Positions 8,439 to 18,785 of a DNA stretch of 64,000 nt are shown piece by piece. Both the position numbers and the translations under genes were made by a program. Origin of the DNA: Gammaproteobacteria bacterium (GTDB lineage Bacteria; Pseudomonadota; Gammaproteobacteria; Acidiferrobacterales; Sulfurifustaceae); assembly GCA_004298065.1 (NCBI GenBank), contig SCRL01000074.1, positions 1 through 64,000 of the forward strand, given 5' to 3'. Under the pieces are notes generated by a model, which did no database searches, was not told the DNA's origin, and saw only the letters and a list, made by a program, of their open reading frames with translations. The stretch's first letter is position 1. Each line of letters begins with the position of its first letter.

Positions 8439-11279
8439 TCAGCGAATCTGGGCGATCAGGTCCTGCGCCTGCTTCTTCTGCTCGGCGCTGCCCTCGGCAA
8501 TGACTTCCTCGAGGATGCTGCGCGCGCCGTCGGCATCGCCCATGTCGATATAGGCACGGGCGAGATCGAGCTTGGTCGCAGCCTCGTCCCATTGCTGCTG
8601 CTGGACCTCACCCGTCGACGGCGTCGCGGCGACATCGAGCGCCGCCTCCACAGACTCGGACGTCATCGGCTCGCCGAGATCGACGGTAAAGTCATCGCCG
8701 GTCGGCGCGGCCGGCTTGACCTCCCCGGTAACGGTCGCCGGCTTGGCAGGTTCCGCCGCAGGCGTGCCGAGATCGAAATCGAGATCGAATGACGGCTCTT
8801 TCGCCGGCGCCGCGGGCGCCGCCGGGGTACCGAGATCGAACGACTCAAGCCCGAGATCGAAGGCGGCCGGCTCGGCCTTGGCTGCCGGTGCCGCTTCCGG
8901 TTGTTTCGCGGCGGCTGACGCCGGCCTGGCCTCGCCCAGATCGAAATCGAGATCGAATGATTTTTCCTCTTTCGCCGAGGTCGTGACCGCGGGCGTACCG
9001 AGATCGAAATCGAGCGCCGACTCGGGCGCGATCGCCGCCGTGGGCGGCGGTGCCACTTCCGTCGGCGCCGCGGCGACCGTTGCCGGGGTCGCTGCACCCG
9101 CCGACGCGGTCACCGTCTTTGCACCGGCGCCGCGGAACATCGGATTGGCCGGGCTGATCTTGCCGCCCATCTCTTCGACCTTCTCCCAAATCTTTCCCTG
9201 GCCACCGACCGCCGCATACAGTTCTTCGGCAAGCGTCTCGAACGCCTTCACGTCCTTGCGCACGGAGTAAATCTCGAGCAGCTTGAGCTTGAGCTCGTGA
9301 CGCTGTGGATGTTTCACCACGGCATCCTTGAGAATCTCTTCCGCGGTTTCGTCGCGCCCGTAGGCGAGGTACACCTCGGCCTCGGCGATCGGGTCCACCT
9401 CGTCGGTACGAACGTTGGCGAGGTTGCCCTGACTGATATCGCTCAGGATCGACGACTCGGCGGCGGATACGCCGGCCTCGGCGGTGGCCTCGTGCGTCGG
9501 CATGTTTTCCGTGGTCACCGCTTGCGAGGCGAGAATGCTTTCCTCGAATTCGGCGCTGGCCTTGCGCCGGCGGCGCATATAGATAAACCCGATCACGGCG
9601 CTCGCCAGCACCACCACGCCGAGCAGGATCGGCATCAACAGATCGCCGAGCAGCACGTCGAAAAAGCCCTTTTCCGGCGCCGGCGGCGGGGGCGGAACCG
9701 GTTTTTTCGCAGCCGGCTTGGGCGCAGGCGCCTCGGCCTTCTGCGTCTCCAGAGGCTTCGGTACGGCGGCGCTGGGCGCTTCGACCTTCGGTGTCTCCGG
9801 CTTCAGCGGCTCGGCCTTGGGGACCTCTGCCTTGGGTGCTTCCGCCGGTTTGGCGGCCTTGTCGGGCGCCGGTGCCAACGCCTGGCTTTCGAGCTCAATC
9901 AGCCGCGCCTCGCGCTTCAACTGGGCGCGGACCTGACTGATCTTCTCGCCCAGCTCCTTCTGTTCGATCTGTTTCGAGACCAGCGACTCTTCGAGCGTCG
10001 CGGCGCGTTCCGCGAGCGTTACCTGCTCGCGCTCGCCACCCTTGGACGGCTCGGTGGCCTTGCGCGCGTCCGCACCCTTCTCACCTTCGAGATTGGCGCG
10101 AACGATCTTGAGCAACTCATCCTGGCGTTGGCCCTTGGGCGTGGCCGGCGCTTCTTTCTTCGTCGCCGCCGTTTCCGTCGCCGGCTTCATGGCCGGCGCC
10201 GGTTTTTCCGCTGCTTCGGGTTCGGCCGCCGCGACCGTGCGCTTGGCGCTCGCGAGCCTGCGCTTGTATTCCTGCCACGCGTCGAACTGGGCCTGGAACG
10301 CGATATGGGCCTTTTCCTTGGGCAACGCCTCCACGGCGTCGCGCTCCGGCATGCGCAGGATCTTGCCGCTGCGGATGTTGTTCAGGTTGTTATCGAAAAA
10401 CGCATCGCGGTTGTGGTTGTAGATCGCAAGCGCCGCCTGCTCGACGCTCACCTGCGAATCGCTGCGGATCTTCTTCGCGATCGACCACAGCGTGTCGCCG
10501 CGCGAAACGGTGTGGCTCGCGGTATTGGCCCAGGACGGCGCCGGCCCGATGCGGCCCTTGGCGGCGGTCTTGGGGGCCGCGGGTTTCGCGGCAACCGGCG
10601 GCACCTCACCCTCTTCCATGGGCCAGCCGTCCGCGGACAACGTCTCAGTCGGCGCGCCGGTCGGACCGAAAGGCTGATCTTCAGCCGCTGGCGCCGCCGG
10701 CTCCGGTGCAGGAACCGGCATCGGCGCAACGCGCGCTGCTTCCACGGGTGGCGCGACAGGTTCGGCTACCGGCGCGGGCGCGGGTGTCGGCTCCGGCGCG
10801 ACAACCGGCGCCGCCGCGCGCGGCGGTTCGACCGCGGGCGCCTTGGCGGAGATTTGATACGGCGGATCGATGAGCGCGGTGTATTCGCGCACCAAGCGCC
10901 CGCCAGTCCAGTCGAGCTGCAACAGCATGTGCAGGAACGGTTCCCGGATGGGATCGACGGTGGTGAGCCGCAACACATGGCGGCCGTCGGCGCGGCGCAC
11001 GACGTTGAACTTGATCTGCGACAGGAATGCCGCGCGCTCGACACCGGCGGCGATGAAGTCGGTGCGGCTCGCGAGGCCGATGTTGAGCCCCTTGATCTCG
11101 GCGTCGGCGAGCGAGGTGAATTCGATCTCGGCGTTGAGCGGCTGGTTGAGCGCTGAATGGACCTTGAGTTTGCCAAGCCCCAAGGCATGACTTGCGAACG
11201 GAAGCAGCGCGCATAGCACGCCGGCGACCCACGGCATGGCTCGCGCCAGCCCCCTTGTTTTCCGACTCCTGGTGATCAC
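8439..11279 (-). CDS. fimV: FimV-type LysM/TPR pilus assembly and polarity protein
   Basis: FimV is a peptidoglycan-binding inner-membrane hub for type IV pilus and polar protein assembly. Domains in order, numbered from the GTG at 11279 (946 residues): a signal segment ending near FASHA, the FimV N-terminal domain starting LGLGKLKVHSALNQPL, a Pro/Ala-rich linker, a LysM domain (about 252-310, HTVSRGDTLWSIAKK), a coiled coil, one transmembrane helix near 550, and a cytoplasmic TPR region. Acidic FDLDFDLG repeats precede the conserved C-terminus ending DLIAQIR. A second possible start is ATG at 11237. It is the last gene of leuCDB-asd-fimV. The usual neighbour truA is absent and a repeat follows instead. 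Confidence 0.93.
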   Translation of the reverse strand: MITRSRKTRGLARAMPWVAGVLCALLPFASHALGLGKLKVHSALNQPLNAEIEFTSLADAEIKGLNIGLASRTDFIAAGVERAAFLSQIKFNVVRRADGRHVLRLTTVDPIREPFLHMLLQLDWTGGRLVREYTALIDPPYQISAKAPAVEPPRAAAPVVAPEPTPAPAPVAEPVAPPVEAARVAPMPVPAPEPAAPAAEDQPFGPTGAPTETLSADGWPMEEGEVPPVAAKPAAPKTAAKGRIGPAPSWANTASHTVSRGDTLWSIAKKIRSDSQVSVEQAALAIYNHNRDAFFDNNLNNIRSGKILRMPERDAVEALPKEKAHIAFQAQFDAWQEYKRRLASAKRTVAAAEPEAAEKPAPAMKPATETAATKKEAPATPKGQRQDELLKIVRANLEGEKGADARKATEPSKGGEREQVTLAERAATLEESLVSKQIEQKELGEKISQVRAQLKREARLIELESQALAPAPDKAAKPAEAPKAEVPKAEPLKPETPKVEAPSAAVPKPLETQKAEAPAPKPAAKKPVPPPPPAPEKGFFDVLLGDLLMPILLGVVVLASAVIGFIYMRRRRKASAEFEESILASQAVTTENMPTHEATAEAGVSAAESSILSDISQGNLANVRTDEVDPIAEAEVYLAYGRDETAEEILKDAVVKHPQRHELKLKLLEIYSVRKDVKAFETLAEELYAAVGGQGKIWEKVEEMGGKISPANPMFRGAGAKTVTASAGAATPATVAAAPTEVAPPPTAAIAPESALDFDLGTPAVTTSAKEEKSFDLDFDLGEARPASAAAKQPEAAPAAKAEPAAFDLGLESFDLGTPAAPAAPAKEPSFDLDFDLGTPAAEPAKPATVTGEVKPAAPTGDDFTVDLGEPMTSESVEAALDVAATPSTGEVQQQQWDEAATKLDLARAYIDMGDADGARSILEEVIAEGSAEQKKQAQDLIAQIR

Positions 11280-11356
11280 CTGATTTCTCAGCGCGCCTTC
11301 GTTATATTGCTTTATGGGGCCAAGGGTTACATCGCTATAATAGTAAGACTCCTTAT

Positions 11357-11391
11357 AAACCACAACTAACTTCCCTTTCCAGATAGCTTTT
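11357..11391 (-). promoter_or_regulatory. Weak candidate fimV promoter region (AT-rich)
   Basis: The 270-base gap between asd and fimV contains, on the minus strand, TTGTGG then TATTAT after about 17 bases, roughly within 11330-11370, near the only AT-rich stretch of the gap. This may let fimV be transcribed apart from leuCDB-asd. Coordinates are approximate and the match is modest. I see no terminator in the gap. Confidence 0.25.
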
Positions 11392-11549
11392 TCCCGATCC
11401 CGTTTCCCCGCCGCCGGCCAAATCCGCCCGACGGCCGGCATAAGTCACAGCGGTTGTATAGCTGCTTGCGCGCAAATCGGCAATCCGCCGATACCCGGCG
11501 AATGGACCGAGCGCAGCGGTTCGGCGGACAGGAGGCAGGTCAGCCGGGT

Positions 11550-12662
11550 TCAGTCCTCGACCAGCAGGCGCAGCATGCGACGCAGCGGCTCGGCCGCGCC
11601 CCACAGCAATTGGTCACCGCAGGTGAAAGCGCCCAGATATTGCGGGCCCATATTGAGCTTACGCAGCCGGCCCACGGGCACGGTCAAGGTGCCGGTCACG
11701 GCCGCCGGGGTCAGCTCCTTGATGGTGATTTCGCGGTGGTTTGGCACCACCTTGGCCCAGGGATTCGAGGCCTTGATCATGCCCTCGATCTCATCAAGCG
11801 GGAGGTCCTGGGTGAGCTTGATGGTCAGCGCCTGGCTGTGGCAGCGCATGGCGCCGATGCGCACGCACAGGCCGTCCACCGGGACCGGATTCTTCTCGCG
11901 CCCGAGGATTTTGTTGGTCTCGGCCTGGCCCTTCCACTCCTCGCGGGTCTGGCCGTTGGGCAGTTCCTTGTCGATCCAGGGAATGAGACTGCCCGCGAGC
12001 GGCACGCCGAAGTGCGCCGTGGGGAATTTGTCGTCGCGCAAGATACCGGCAACCTCGCGGTCGATGTCGAGAATGGCCGAGGCCGGGTCGTCGAGCATTT
12101 CCTTGGCCGCCACGTGCAGCTCGCCCATCTGCTTCAGCAGCTCGCGCATGTTCTGCGCGCCGGCGCCGGAAGCGGCCTGATAGGTCATGGCGCTCATCCA
12201 CTCGACGTACCCTTTCTGGAACAGCACGCCGAGCGCCATGAGCATGAGCGACACGGTGCAATTGCCACCGATGTAATTCTTCGCGCCCTTGGCGATCGCG
12301 TCCTTGATGACGTTCAGGTTCACCGGGTCGAGGATAATCACGGCGTCGTCGCTCATACGCAGCGTCGAGGCGGCATCGATCCAGTAGCCCTTCCAGCCGG
12401 CGGCGCGCAGCTTCGGGAAAACCTCGCTCGTGTAGTCGCCACCCTGACAGGTGACGATGATGTCCATCGCCTTGAGGTCGTCGATGCTCTTCGCATCTTT
12501 CAGCGGCGGGACGTCCTTGCCGATCGCCGGACCTTTGCCGCCGACGTTGGACGTGGTGAAGAACACCGGCTCGATGTGATCGAAGTCGCGTTCTTCCTTC
12601 ATGCGGCCCATGAGCACCGAGCCCACCATGCCGCGCCAACCTATCAGACCTACCCGCTTCAT
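11550..12662 (-). CDS. asd: Aspartate-semialdehyde dehydrogenase
   Basis: Makes aspartate semialdehyde from aspartyl phosphate for the lysine, methionine, threonine and diaminopimelate pathways. The 370-residue protein shows the Rossmann start [12 protein letters not shown] and the catalytic Cys135 in GGNCTVSLM, the same position as in E. coli. [11 protein letters not shown] follows. ATG at 12662 has GAGG nine bases upstream. It follows leuB by 28 bases and precedes fimV, as in pseudomonads. Confidence 0.97.
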   Translation of the reverse strand: MKRVGLIGWRGMVGSVLMGRMKEERDFDHIEPVFFTTSNVGGKGPAIGKDVPPLKDAKSIDDLKAMDIIVTCQGGDYTSEVFPKLRAAGWKGYWIDAASTLRMSDDAVIILDPVNLNVIKDAIAKGAKNYIGGNCTVSLMLMALGVLFQKGYVEWMSAMTYQAASGAGAQNMRELLKQMGELHVAAKEMLDDPASAILDIDREVAGILRDDKFPTAHFGVPLAGSLIPWIDKELPNGQTREEWKGQAETNKILGREKNPVPVDGLCVRIGAMRCHSQALTIKLTQDLPLDEIEGMIKASNPWAKVVPNHREITIKELTPAAVTGTLTVPVGRLRKLNMGPQYLGAFTCGDQLLWGAAEPLRRMLRLLVED

Positions 12663-12690
12663 TGTCGTATGCCTCGTAAAATGAATTCGT

Positions 12691-13764
12691 TCACAGCGCC
12701 GCCGCCACGGCGTCGCCCATTTCCTTCGTGCCGACCTTCTTCATGCCGTCGGTGTAAATATCGCCGGTACGCAATCCGGCATCGAGTACTTTCGACACCG
12801 CTTTTTCGATCCGATCCGCCAACGCCGATGCGTTCAGCGTGTAACGCAACATCATCGCCACCGACAGAATCGTCGCCAGCGGATTGGCGATGCCCTTGCC
12901 GGCGATATCCGGCGCGCTGCCGTGGATCGGCTCGTACATGCCCTTGTTATTTGCATCGAGCGAGGCCGAGGGCAGCATGCCAATCGAGCCGGTGAGCATC
13001 GCCGCCTCGTCCGAAAGAATGTCGCCGAAGATATTGCCGGTAACGATCACGTCGAACTGCTTGGGCGCGCGCACGAGTTGCATCGCCGCATTATCCACGT
13101 ACATGTGGCTCAACTCGACGTCCGAATAGTCCTTCGCCACCTTCAGCACGACTTCACGCCACAGGCCCGACGTTTCGAGTACATTCGCCTTCTCGACCGA
13201 ACAGACTTTCTTGCGGCGCTTGCGTGCGGCGTCGAACGCCACGCGCGCCACACGCTCGACCTCGTGCTCGGCGTACTTCATGGTGTTGAAACCTTCGCGC
13301 TCGCCATTCGAGAGCGTGCGTACGCCACGCGGTTCGCCGAAATAGATATCACCCGTCAGCTCGCGCACGATCAGAATGTCGAGCCCCGCCACCACCTCGG
13401 GCCGGAGCGTCGAGGCCGAGGCGAGTTGCGGATACAGAATCGCCGGACGAAGGTTGGCGAAGAGTTTCAGTTCCGAACGCAGCCCGAGCAGCGCCTTTTC
13501 CGGACGCAGTTCGCGCGGCAGCGTGTCGTATTGCGGTCCGCCGACGGCGCCGAGCAGCACCGCGTCCGCGGTCTGCGCAAGCTTGAGCGTCGCTTCCGGC
13601 AGCGGCTTACCGGTCTGGTCGTAGGCCGTCCCGCCCACCGGGGCGGTTTCGAGCTCGATATTGAGGCCGAAATCGCGCCTCAAGCGCTCCAGCACTTTTA
13701 CCGCTTCTGCCACCACTTCCGGGCCAATGCCGTCACCCGGCAATACCGCAATTTTCTTCGTCAT
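12691..13764 (-). CDS. leuB: 3-isopropylmalate dehydrogenase
   Basis: NAD-dependent oxidative decarboxylation of 3-isopropylmalate in leucine synthesis. 357 residues with the N-terminal [15 protein letters not shown], the [14 protein letters not shown] substrate loop, and [17 protein letters not shown], which carries the metal-binding aspartates. ATG at 13764 has AGGA six bases upstream. It is 17 bases after leuD and 28 bases before asd on the same strand, so part of leuCDB-asd. Confidence 0.98.
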   Translation of the reverse strand: MTKKIAVLPGDGIGPEVVAEAVKVLERLRRDFGLNIELETAPVGGTAYDQTGKPLPEATLKLAQTADAVLLGAVGGPQYDTLPRELRPEKALLGLRSELKLFANLRPAILYPQLASASTLRPEVVAGLDILIVRELTGDIYFGEPRGVRTLSNGEREGFNTMKYAEHEVERVARVAFDAARKRRKKVCSVEKANVLETSGLWREVVLKVAKDYSDVELSHMYVDNAAMQLVRAPKQFDVIVTGNIFGDILSDEAAMLTGSIGMLPSASLDANNKGMYEPIHGSAPDIAGKGIANPLATILSVAMMLRYTLNASALADRIEKAVSKVLDAGLRTGDIYTDGMKKVGTKEMGDAVAAAL

Positions 13765-13781
13765 TATTTCCTGCCTTTAAT

Positions 13782-14420
13782 TCAAGTAAAAAGCCACGGC
13801 GCTTCCTGGCGCCGGCGCGCCTCGTAGGCGCGAATCTCGTCCACGTGTTGCAGCGTCAACCCGATATCGTCGAGGCCATTAAGCAGGCAGTGCTTGCGGA
13901 ACGCGTCGATCTCGAACTTGAACGTAGCGCCCGAGGGGGCCGTAACCGACTGTGCCGCGAGGTCGACCGTAAGCCGGTATCCCGGCGTTGCAGCTGTTTC
14001 CTTAAACAACCGGTCCACCGCATTGCGATCGAGCACAATCGGCAGCAGCCCGTTCTTGAAACTGTTGTTGTAGAAGATATCGGCGTAGCTCGGCGCGATG
14101 ACGGCGCGAATGCCGTAATCCATCAGCGCCCACGGCGCGTGTTCGCGTGAAGAGCCGCAGCCGAAGTTGTCACGTGCAAGCAGGATACTCGCGCCTGCGT
14201 AGCGCGGCTGGTTCAGCACGAACTCCGGATTGATCCGGCGCTTGCTGTGGTTCATGCCTGGTTCGCCCGGATCGAGGTAGCGCCAGTCGTCAAACAGGTT
14301 CGGTCCGAAGCCTGTGCGCTTGATGGACTTGAGGTACTGCTTCGGGATGATGGCGTCGGTGTCCACGTTGGCGCGATCGAGCGGCACCACGAGGCCGGTA
14401 TGTTTCTCGAACTGTTGCAT
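13782..14420 (-). CDS. leuD: 3-isopropylmalate dehydratase small subunit
   Basis: Small subunit of isopropylmalate isomerase, pairing with LeuC. 212 residues, starting [22 protein letters not shown] (first 20 residues [20 protein letters not shown] are diagnostic). The segment [16 protein letters not shown] carries the YxxSR-type substrate loop. The ATG shares one base with the leuC stop (TGATG), so translation is probably coupled for one-to-one subunits. An upstream extension in the same frame lies inside leuC and is not used. Confidence 0.97.
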   Translation of the reverse strand: MQQFEKHTGLVVPLDRANVDTDAIIPKQYLKSIKRTGFGPNLFDDWRYLDPGEPGMNHSKRRINPEFVLNQPRYAGASILLARDNFGCGSSREHAPWALMDYGIRAVIAPSYADIFYNNSFKNGLLPIVLDRNAVDRLFKETAATPGYRLTVDLAAQSVTAPSGATFKFEIDAFRKHCLLNGLDDIGLTLQHVDEIRAYEARRRQEAPWLFT

Positions 14421-15826
14421 CAGCGCAGCTCCCGCACGTCGACAAAATGTCCGGCGATAGCGGCCGCGGCGGCCATGGCGGGCGAGACGAGGTGTGTGCG
14501 TCCGCCGGTGCCTTGGCGGCCTTCGAAATTTCGATTCGAGGTCGAGGCGCAGCGCTCGCCGGGCGAAAGCCGGTCGGCATTCATGGCGAGACACATGGAA
14601 CAGCCCGGCTCGCGCCATTCGAAGCCGGCGTCACGAAAAATCTTATCGAGCCCTTCTTTCTCGGCCTGGGTCTTCACCAGACCTGAACCCGGTACCACTA
14701 GGGCAAGTTTTATATTCCCGGCGACTTTCTTACCCTTCACCACCGCCGCGGCGGCGCGCAAATCCTCGATGCGCGAGTTGGTGCAGGAACCGATGAAAAT
14801 CTTGTCGAGCGCAATGTCGCGAATCGGCGTGCCAGGCTTGAGGTCCATGTACTTCAATGCCTGCTGCTGGCTGCCGCGCTTCACGGTATCGGTTTCTTTC
14901 TCCGGATCGGGCACGATGCCGTCCACAGGCACGACCATCTCCGGCGACGTACCCCAAGTCACCTGCGGCTTGATGTCGGCGGCATTCAGAACGAATTCCT
15001 TGTCGAATTTGGCGTCGGCATCCGATTTCAGTTCGCGCCAAGCTATGGCCGCGCGTTCCCACAGCTCGCCTTTCGGTGCGTAGGGGCGTCCACGAAAATA
15101 TTCAATGGTCTTGTCGTCCGCCGCGATCATACCGGCACGCGCACCGGCCTCGATCGCCATGTTGCACACCGTCATGCGACCTTCGACTGAAAGTTGTTCG
15201 ATCGCCGTGCCGGCGAACTCGATGGCATAACCGGTGCCGCCGGCGGTGCCGATGCGACCGATGATCGCGAGCACGATGTCCTTGGCGGTCACGCCGGACG
15301 GGATAGCGCCGTCCACGCGCACGCGCATGTTTTTGGATTTCTTCAGGATCAGGCACTGGGTCGCGAGCGCGTGTTCGACCTCGGAGGTGCCGATGCCGAA
15401 GGCAAGCGCACCGAAGGCGCCATGCGTGGAAGTGTGCGAGTCACCGCACACCACCGTCATGCCGGGCAACGTCGCGCCCTGCTCCGGACCGATAACGTGC
15501 ACGATGCCCTGGCGCGGATCGGCCATGTCGAACTCGGTAATGCCGAAGTCGCGACAGTTGGCATCGAGTGTCTCGACCTGCAACCGCGACACCGGATCGG
15601 CGATGCCGCGCGCGCGGTCGGTGGTCGGGACGTTGTGATCGGCAGTGGCGAGATTGGCCGCCACCCGCCACGGCTTGCGGCCGGCGAGCTTGAGGCCCTC
15701 GAATGCCTGCGGGCTGGTCACCTCGTGAACGAGATGGCGGTCGATATAAACAAGACAGGTACCGTCCTCGTTCTGGCGAACGACGTGGGCATCCCAAAGC
15801 TTGTCGTACAACGTTTTTCCGGCCAT
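14420..15826 (-). CDS. leuC: 3-isopropylmalate dehydratase large subunit
   Basis: The aconitase-family [4Fe-4S] subunit that isomerises isopropylmalate. 468 residues from [11 protein letters not shown], the conserved LeuC start, preferred over a GTG ten codons upstream. Cluster ligands are the Cys of GSCTNSR and the two cysteines of CSMCLAMN. First gene of leuCDB-asd-fimV. An AT-rich intergenic region separates it from a divergent LysR gene, which suggests substrate-responsive control. Confidence 0.97.
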   Translation of the reverse strand: MAGKTLYDKLWDAHVVRQNEDGTCLVYIDRHLVHEVTSPQAFEGLKLAGRKPWRVAANLATADHNVPTTDRARGIADPVSRLQVETLDANCRDFGITEFDMADPRQGIVHVIGPEQGATLPGMTVVCGDSHTSTHGAFGALAFGIGTSEVEHALATQCLILKKSKNMRVRVDGAIPSGVTAKDIVLAIIGRIGTAGGTGYAIEFAGTAIEQLSVEGRMTVCNMAIEAGARAGMIAADDKTIEYFRGRPYAPKGELWERAAIAWRELKSDADAKFDKEFVLNAADIKPQVTWGTSPEMVVPVDGIVPDPEKETDTVKRGSQQQALKYMDLKPGTPIRDIALDKIFIGSCTNSRIEDLRAAAAVVKGKKVAGNIKLALVVPGSGLVKTQAEKEGLDKIFRDAGFEWREPGCSMCLAMNADRLSPGERCASTSNRNFEGRQGTGGRTHLVSPAMAAAAAIAGHFVDVRELR

Positions 15827-15878
15827 GGTCTTGCAGGCATATCGGGAATTGCACAAATCCTAGGCCTCGTTTATAAAT

Positions 15879-15922
15879 AACTCAAATTCATATTTTGCAT
15901 ATATCAGATTCTTATTAGTTAT
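15879..15922. promoter_or_regulatory. leuC/lysR divergent control region with inverted repeats
   Basis: This very AT-rich gap contains ATAACT (15879-15884) and AGTTAT (15917-15922) as a widely spaced inverted pair. Between them lies the imperfect palindrome TCATAT-N5-ATATCA (15890-15906), which fits the loose T-N11-A style of LysR sites. Binding by the adjacent regulator is inference. Confidence 0.4.
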
Positions 15923-16792
15923 ATGAACATCGCCGCCCTTGAGGTCTTTCTGGCCGTGGCCGAAACCGGCTCGTTTTCACGCGCCGCCGAGCGCGCATTC
16001 CTGACCCAGCCGGCCATCAGCAAGCGCATCGCCGCGCTCGAGGCCGAGCTCGGCACACGGCTCTTCGACCGCATCGGCCGGCGCATTCACCTGACCGAGG
16101 CCGGGCGCGCCCTGCTCGCTCGTGCCCACGGGCTGCTGCGCGAGCTCGATGACGTGAAACGCTCCATCACCAATCTCGCCGGCACCATTGCCGGTGAGCT
16201 TTCCATGGCAACGAGCCACCACATCGGCCTGCACCGCCTGCCTGGGCCGCTCAAGCGGTTTCACGAAACTTACCCAGACGTGCGCCTCGACCTGCGTTTC
16301 ATGGACTCCGAACGCGCCTGCGCCGCGGTGGCCCATGGCGAGCTGGAACTGGCGGTGGTGACATTGCCGCCGGAAACCAATCCGCCGCTACGAGTTGAGA
16401 AGGTCTGGGACGACCCGCTCGACATCGTGGTAAGCCCGAAACACCCACTCGCGAACATTGCAACGCCGACGGCACGACATTTGCTCGATTATCCGGCGAT
16501 TCTGCCCGGACAGGGCACGTACACGCGCGAAATCATCCTCAAGGCCCTCGGCTCGTTGCGCAACCGCATCAAGGTCGGCATGACCACGAATTATCTGGAA
16601 GTACTGAAGATGCTTGCGTCCATCGGGCTGGGCTGGAGCGCCCTGCCGCGGACGATGGTTGACGGGAGCCTCGCCGTGGTCCAGATTAAAAAAATGGAAA
16701 TCGGCCGTACGCTCGGCATCGTGACGCACGCGGCGCACACGCTGTCGAACGCCGGCCAGGCGATGATCCAGGTTGTTAGAGAATCGGTATGA
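15923..16792 (+). CDS. LysR-family transcriptional regulator, divergent to leuC
   Basis: A 289-residue cytoplasmic regulator. The N-terminal winged helix-turn-helix (residues 2-60) contains FSRAAERAFLTQPAISKRIAAL-type spacing. A linker helix and a substrate-binding domain of periplasmic-binding fold follow to the C-terminus. It is divergent from leuCDB over a 96-base AT-rich gap, so control of leucine synthesis is likely, though the inducer is unknown. Its stop overlaps the next gene as ATGA. It could instead be a CysB- or HdfR-like regulator. Only family and context support the leucine role. Confidence 0.9.
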   Translation: MNIAALEVFLAVAETGSFSRAAERAFLTQPAISKRIAALEAELGTRLFDRIGRRIHLTEAGRALLARAHGLLRELDDVKRSITNLAGTIAGELSMATSHHIGLHRLPGPLKRFHETYPDVRLDLRFMDSERACAAVAHGELELAVVTLPPETNPPLRVEKVWDDPLDIVVSPKHPLANIATPTARHLLDYPAILPGQGTYTREIILKALGSLRNRIKVGMTTNYLEVLKMLASIGLGWSALPRTMVDGSLAVVQIKKMEIGRTLGIVTHAAHTLSNAGQAMIQVVRESV

Positions 16793-17187
16793 ATTTCTTT
16801 CAGCTGCTGCAACACCTCGAAGAGCGCCTGGGCAATCACCAGTTGCCGCTCAACCCGGCTGCCGCCACCCTGCGCGACCTGTTTGAAGGCACGCCGCTGC
16901 ATCATGAGTGGATGACACAATTCGTGCGCGCGGTTTACGCCGAAAACCGCTGTCAGCGATTGACCGATTCCGTGACGCTGGCCGAAACCTTCAAGGCGCT
17001 CGCCGTGCTGCGCCAGCAGGCGCTCAAAGCGTCCACTACGGATGTGGACTTGCGCGCACTGGTGGAAGAGATCGGAGAAACGATTAATACCGTCTTCACC
17101 GATAACGCCACGGCAATAAACCCGCCCGCCACGCCCACCGGCAGCGGCGCCGAGATCATCCCCTTCCGCGGGCGCCGGCGGGCCTGA
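16789..17187 (+). CDS. Conserved-looking protein of unknown function coupled to LysR regulator
   Basis: A 132-residue soluble protein starting MNFFQLLQHLEERLG whose ATG overlaps the LysR stop by four bases. Mostly helical sequence. The C-terminal 25 residues are Pro/Ala-rich and basic, ending in RGRRRA. No motif I recognise. The last 32 bases overlap tail-to-tail with the MFS gene on the other strand. Coupling suggests it acts with, or is made alongside, the regulator, but its function is unknown. Confidence 0.65.
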   Translation: MNFFQLLQHLEERLGNHQLPLNPAAATLRDLFEGTPLHHEWMTQFVRAVYAENRCQRLTDSVTLAETFKALAVLRQQALKASTTDVDLRALVEEIGETINTVFTDNATAINPPATPTGSGAEIIPFRGRRRA

Positions 17188-18304
17188 GCAACCAAAACGC
17201 CACAGCGAAGGCAGCTAGCGCGCAGCCTGCGGCGATGGCGTAGGTCGCTGCCGGCCCCAGCGGTTCCCAGGTGTGGCCGCTGTAGAAACTCCCCACCGCT
17301 CCGCCGATGCCGAAGCTCACGGTGCTATAGATCGCCTGGCCGCGGTGCTGGTGCCGGCCGGTGAAGAAGCGATACACCATCTGCATACCGGCGGCGTGAA
17401 AGCTGCCGAACGTGGCGGCGTGCAGCGCCTGCGCTACGATCAGCAGTGCGAAATCCTGCGGGAAGAAACCGATCAACAACCAGCGCCCGGCGGCGAGCGC
17501 AAAACTCACGAGCAGCACGGTGCGCACGTCGTAGCGCCGCAGCAGTCGCGGCATCAACAAAAACACACCGATCTCGCACAACACGGCAAAGGCCCATAGC
17601 AGACCGATGACGCTTTTGCTGTAGCCATGCGATTCGAGAAAGATCGAATAGAACGTGTAGTACGGACCGTGACTTACCTGCATCAACAGGCAGGCGATGA
17701 GAAACGCGAGAATCTCGGGGCGCAGGACGACCTTGTGAAACGGCTCCGGGTGCGCCGCCGCGCCGCGCATCTCGGACTCCGGCAGCGTCAAGCTGCTCAG
17801 CCAGATGCCGGCCATCAGCGCTGCAATCGCCGGCAGCACCCACCACGGACCGGCGGTATCCACCACCGGCCCGAGCGCCGCCACCGCGACGATGAAGCCG
17901 ATCGAACCCCACTGGCGCACGCGCCCGTAGGCGCCGGGATGCGTCGCGGTATGGTTCATGACAAACACTTCGAGCACCGGCAGCGATGCATTCCAGAAAA
18001 AACTGAACACGAGCATCACCAGCGCCAGCCACCAAAAGCCGGTGCCGAAGAACACCCCGAGGAAGAAAACGACCGCCGCCAGCGACGCCAGCCGCACGAC
18101 CCGCATGCGCGCTTCGCGGTGGTCCGCGATCCAGGCCCAGATATTGGGCGCGACGATGCGTGACACCACGAGCAGCGCCATCAGGCTGCCGATGTCCGCC
18201 GGGCGAAAACCGATCGATTTCAGGTACAGGCCCCAGTACGGCACTAGCGCGCCGAGGACGGCGAAATAGAAAAAATAAAAGCTGGAAAGGCGCCAGTAAG
18301 GCAT
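17156..18304 (-). CDS. MFS transporter (MFS_1-like, HcaT/NupG-type)
   Basis: A 382-residue inner-membrane carrier with twelve hydrophobic segments, starting MPYWRLSSFYFFYF. The first helix motif and the DIGSLMA loop resemble the MFS_1-like group containing 3-phenylpropionate and nucleoside carriers. The substrate cannot be told. ATG at 18304 is preferred because the upstream extension is not hydrophobic or conserved-looking. The 3' end overlaps the convergent unknown gene by 32 bases. Confidence 0.85.
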   Translation of the reverse strand: MPYWRLSSFYFFYFAVLGALVPYWGLYLKSIGFRPADIGSLMALLVVSRIVAPNIWAWIADHREARMRVVRLASLAAVVFFLGVFFGTGFWWLALVMLVFSFFWNASLPVLEVFVMNHTATHPGAYGRVRQWGSIGFIVAVAALGPVVDTAGPWWVLPAIAALMAGIWLSSLTLPESEMRGAAAHPEPFHKVVLRPEILAFLIACLLMQVSHGPYYTFYSIFLESHGYSKSVIGLLWAFAVLCEIGVFLLMPRLLRRYDVRTVLLVSFALAAGRWLLIGFFPQDFALLIVAQALHAATFGSFHAAGMQMVYRFFTGRHQHRGQAIYSTVSFGIGGAVGSFYSGHTWEPLGPAATYAIAAGCALAAFAVAFWLLRPAGARGRG

Positions 18305-18371
18305 GCAATGAAAACGATTCGGCGCTACCGAGCCATGACGGCTGGGTAGCACAAGGCTTCTCGTTTGAGGA

Positions 18372-18785
18372 TTATTCGGAGCGGTAGATTAAACCGACCG
18401 CGATGCCCGCGGCGAGACATTCCGCGAGCGTGCCGGCGAACCAGTAGGCCGCCAGCATCGCCGGGATCGGCAGCACCGCGTACCAGCCGAGGCTGGTAAC
18501 CGGCGCGAGCAGCAGGCCGATATAGAATCCGAAGCGCAACCCCTGCCCCGGGCCCGATTTCGCCGGCTCGTAGCCCTTGGCATAAATAAAGCTGAAAACA
18601 GGCGCGAAGATCAGATACACCACCCAGAACAGCCAGATGCGGCTCTGGATCTCGGGCATCGGGCGCCAGACCGAAGCGGTCTGCTCGTAGATGTCCATCA
18701 GCAGGACGTTGTTGATCACGAACTCGAACACGGCGATCACAACCAGCACCGCGACACTGGCGAACAACCAACGTTTGACGTTCAT
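18372..18785 (-). CDS. Small four-helix membrane protein, function unknown
   Basis: A 137-residue protein with four predicted transmembrane segments (about 7-27, 50-68, 85-105, 108-132). It begins MNVKRWLFASVAVL and has the short loop RPMPEIQSRIW between the first two. No catalytic motif. It lies upstream of the MFS gene on the same strand with a 67-base gap. ATG at 18785 follows GGAGGG in the leader. Confidence 0.65.
   Translation of the reverse strand: MNVKRWLFASVAVLVVIAVFEFVINNVLLMDIYEQTASVWRPMPEIQSRIWLFWVVYLIFAPVFSFIYAKGYEPAKSGPGQGLRFGFYIGLLLAPVTSLGWYAVLPIPAMLAAYWFAGTLAECLAAGIAVGLIYRSE

Noticed and set aside
9297-11156. A 619-codon open frame on the plus strand opposite fimV
   Set aside because: It is antisense to a long gene with GC-rich, repetitive codons. 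The translation is low-complexity Arg/Gly/Leu, with no ribosome site and no recognisable domain.
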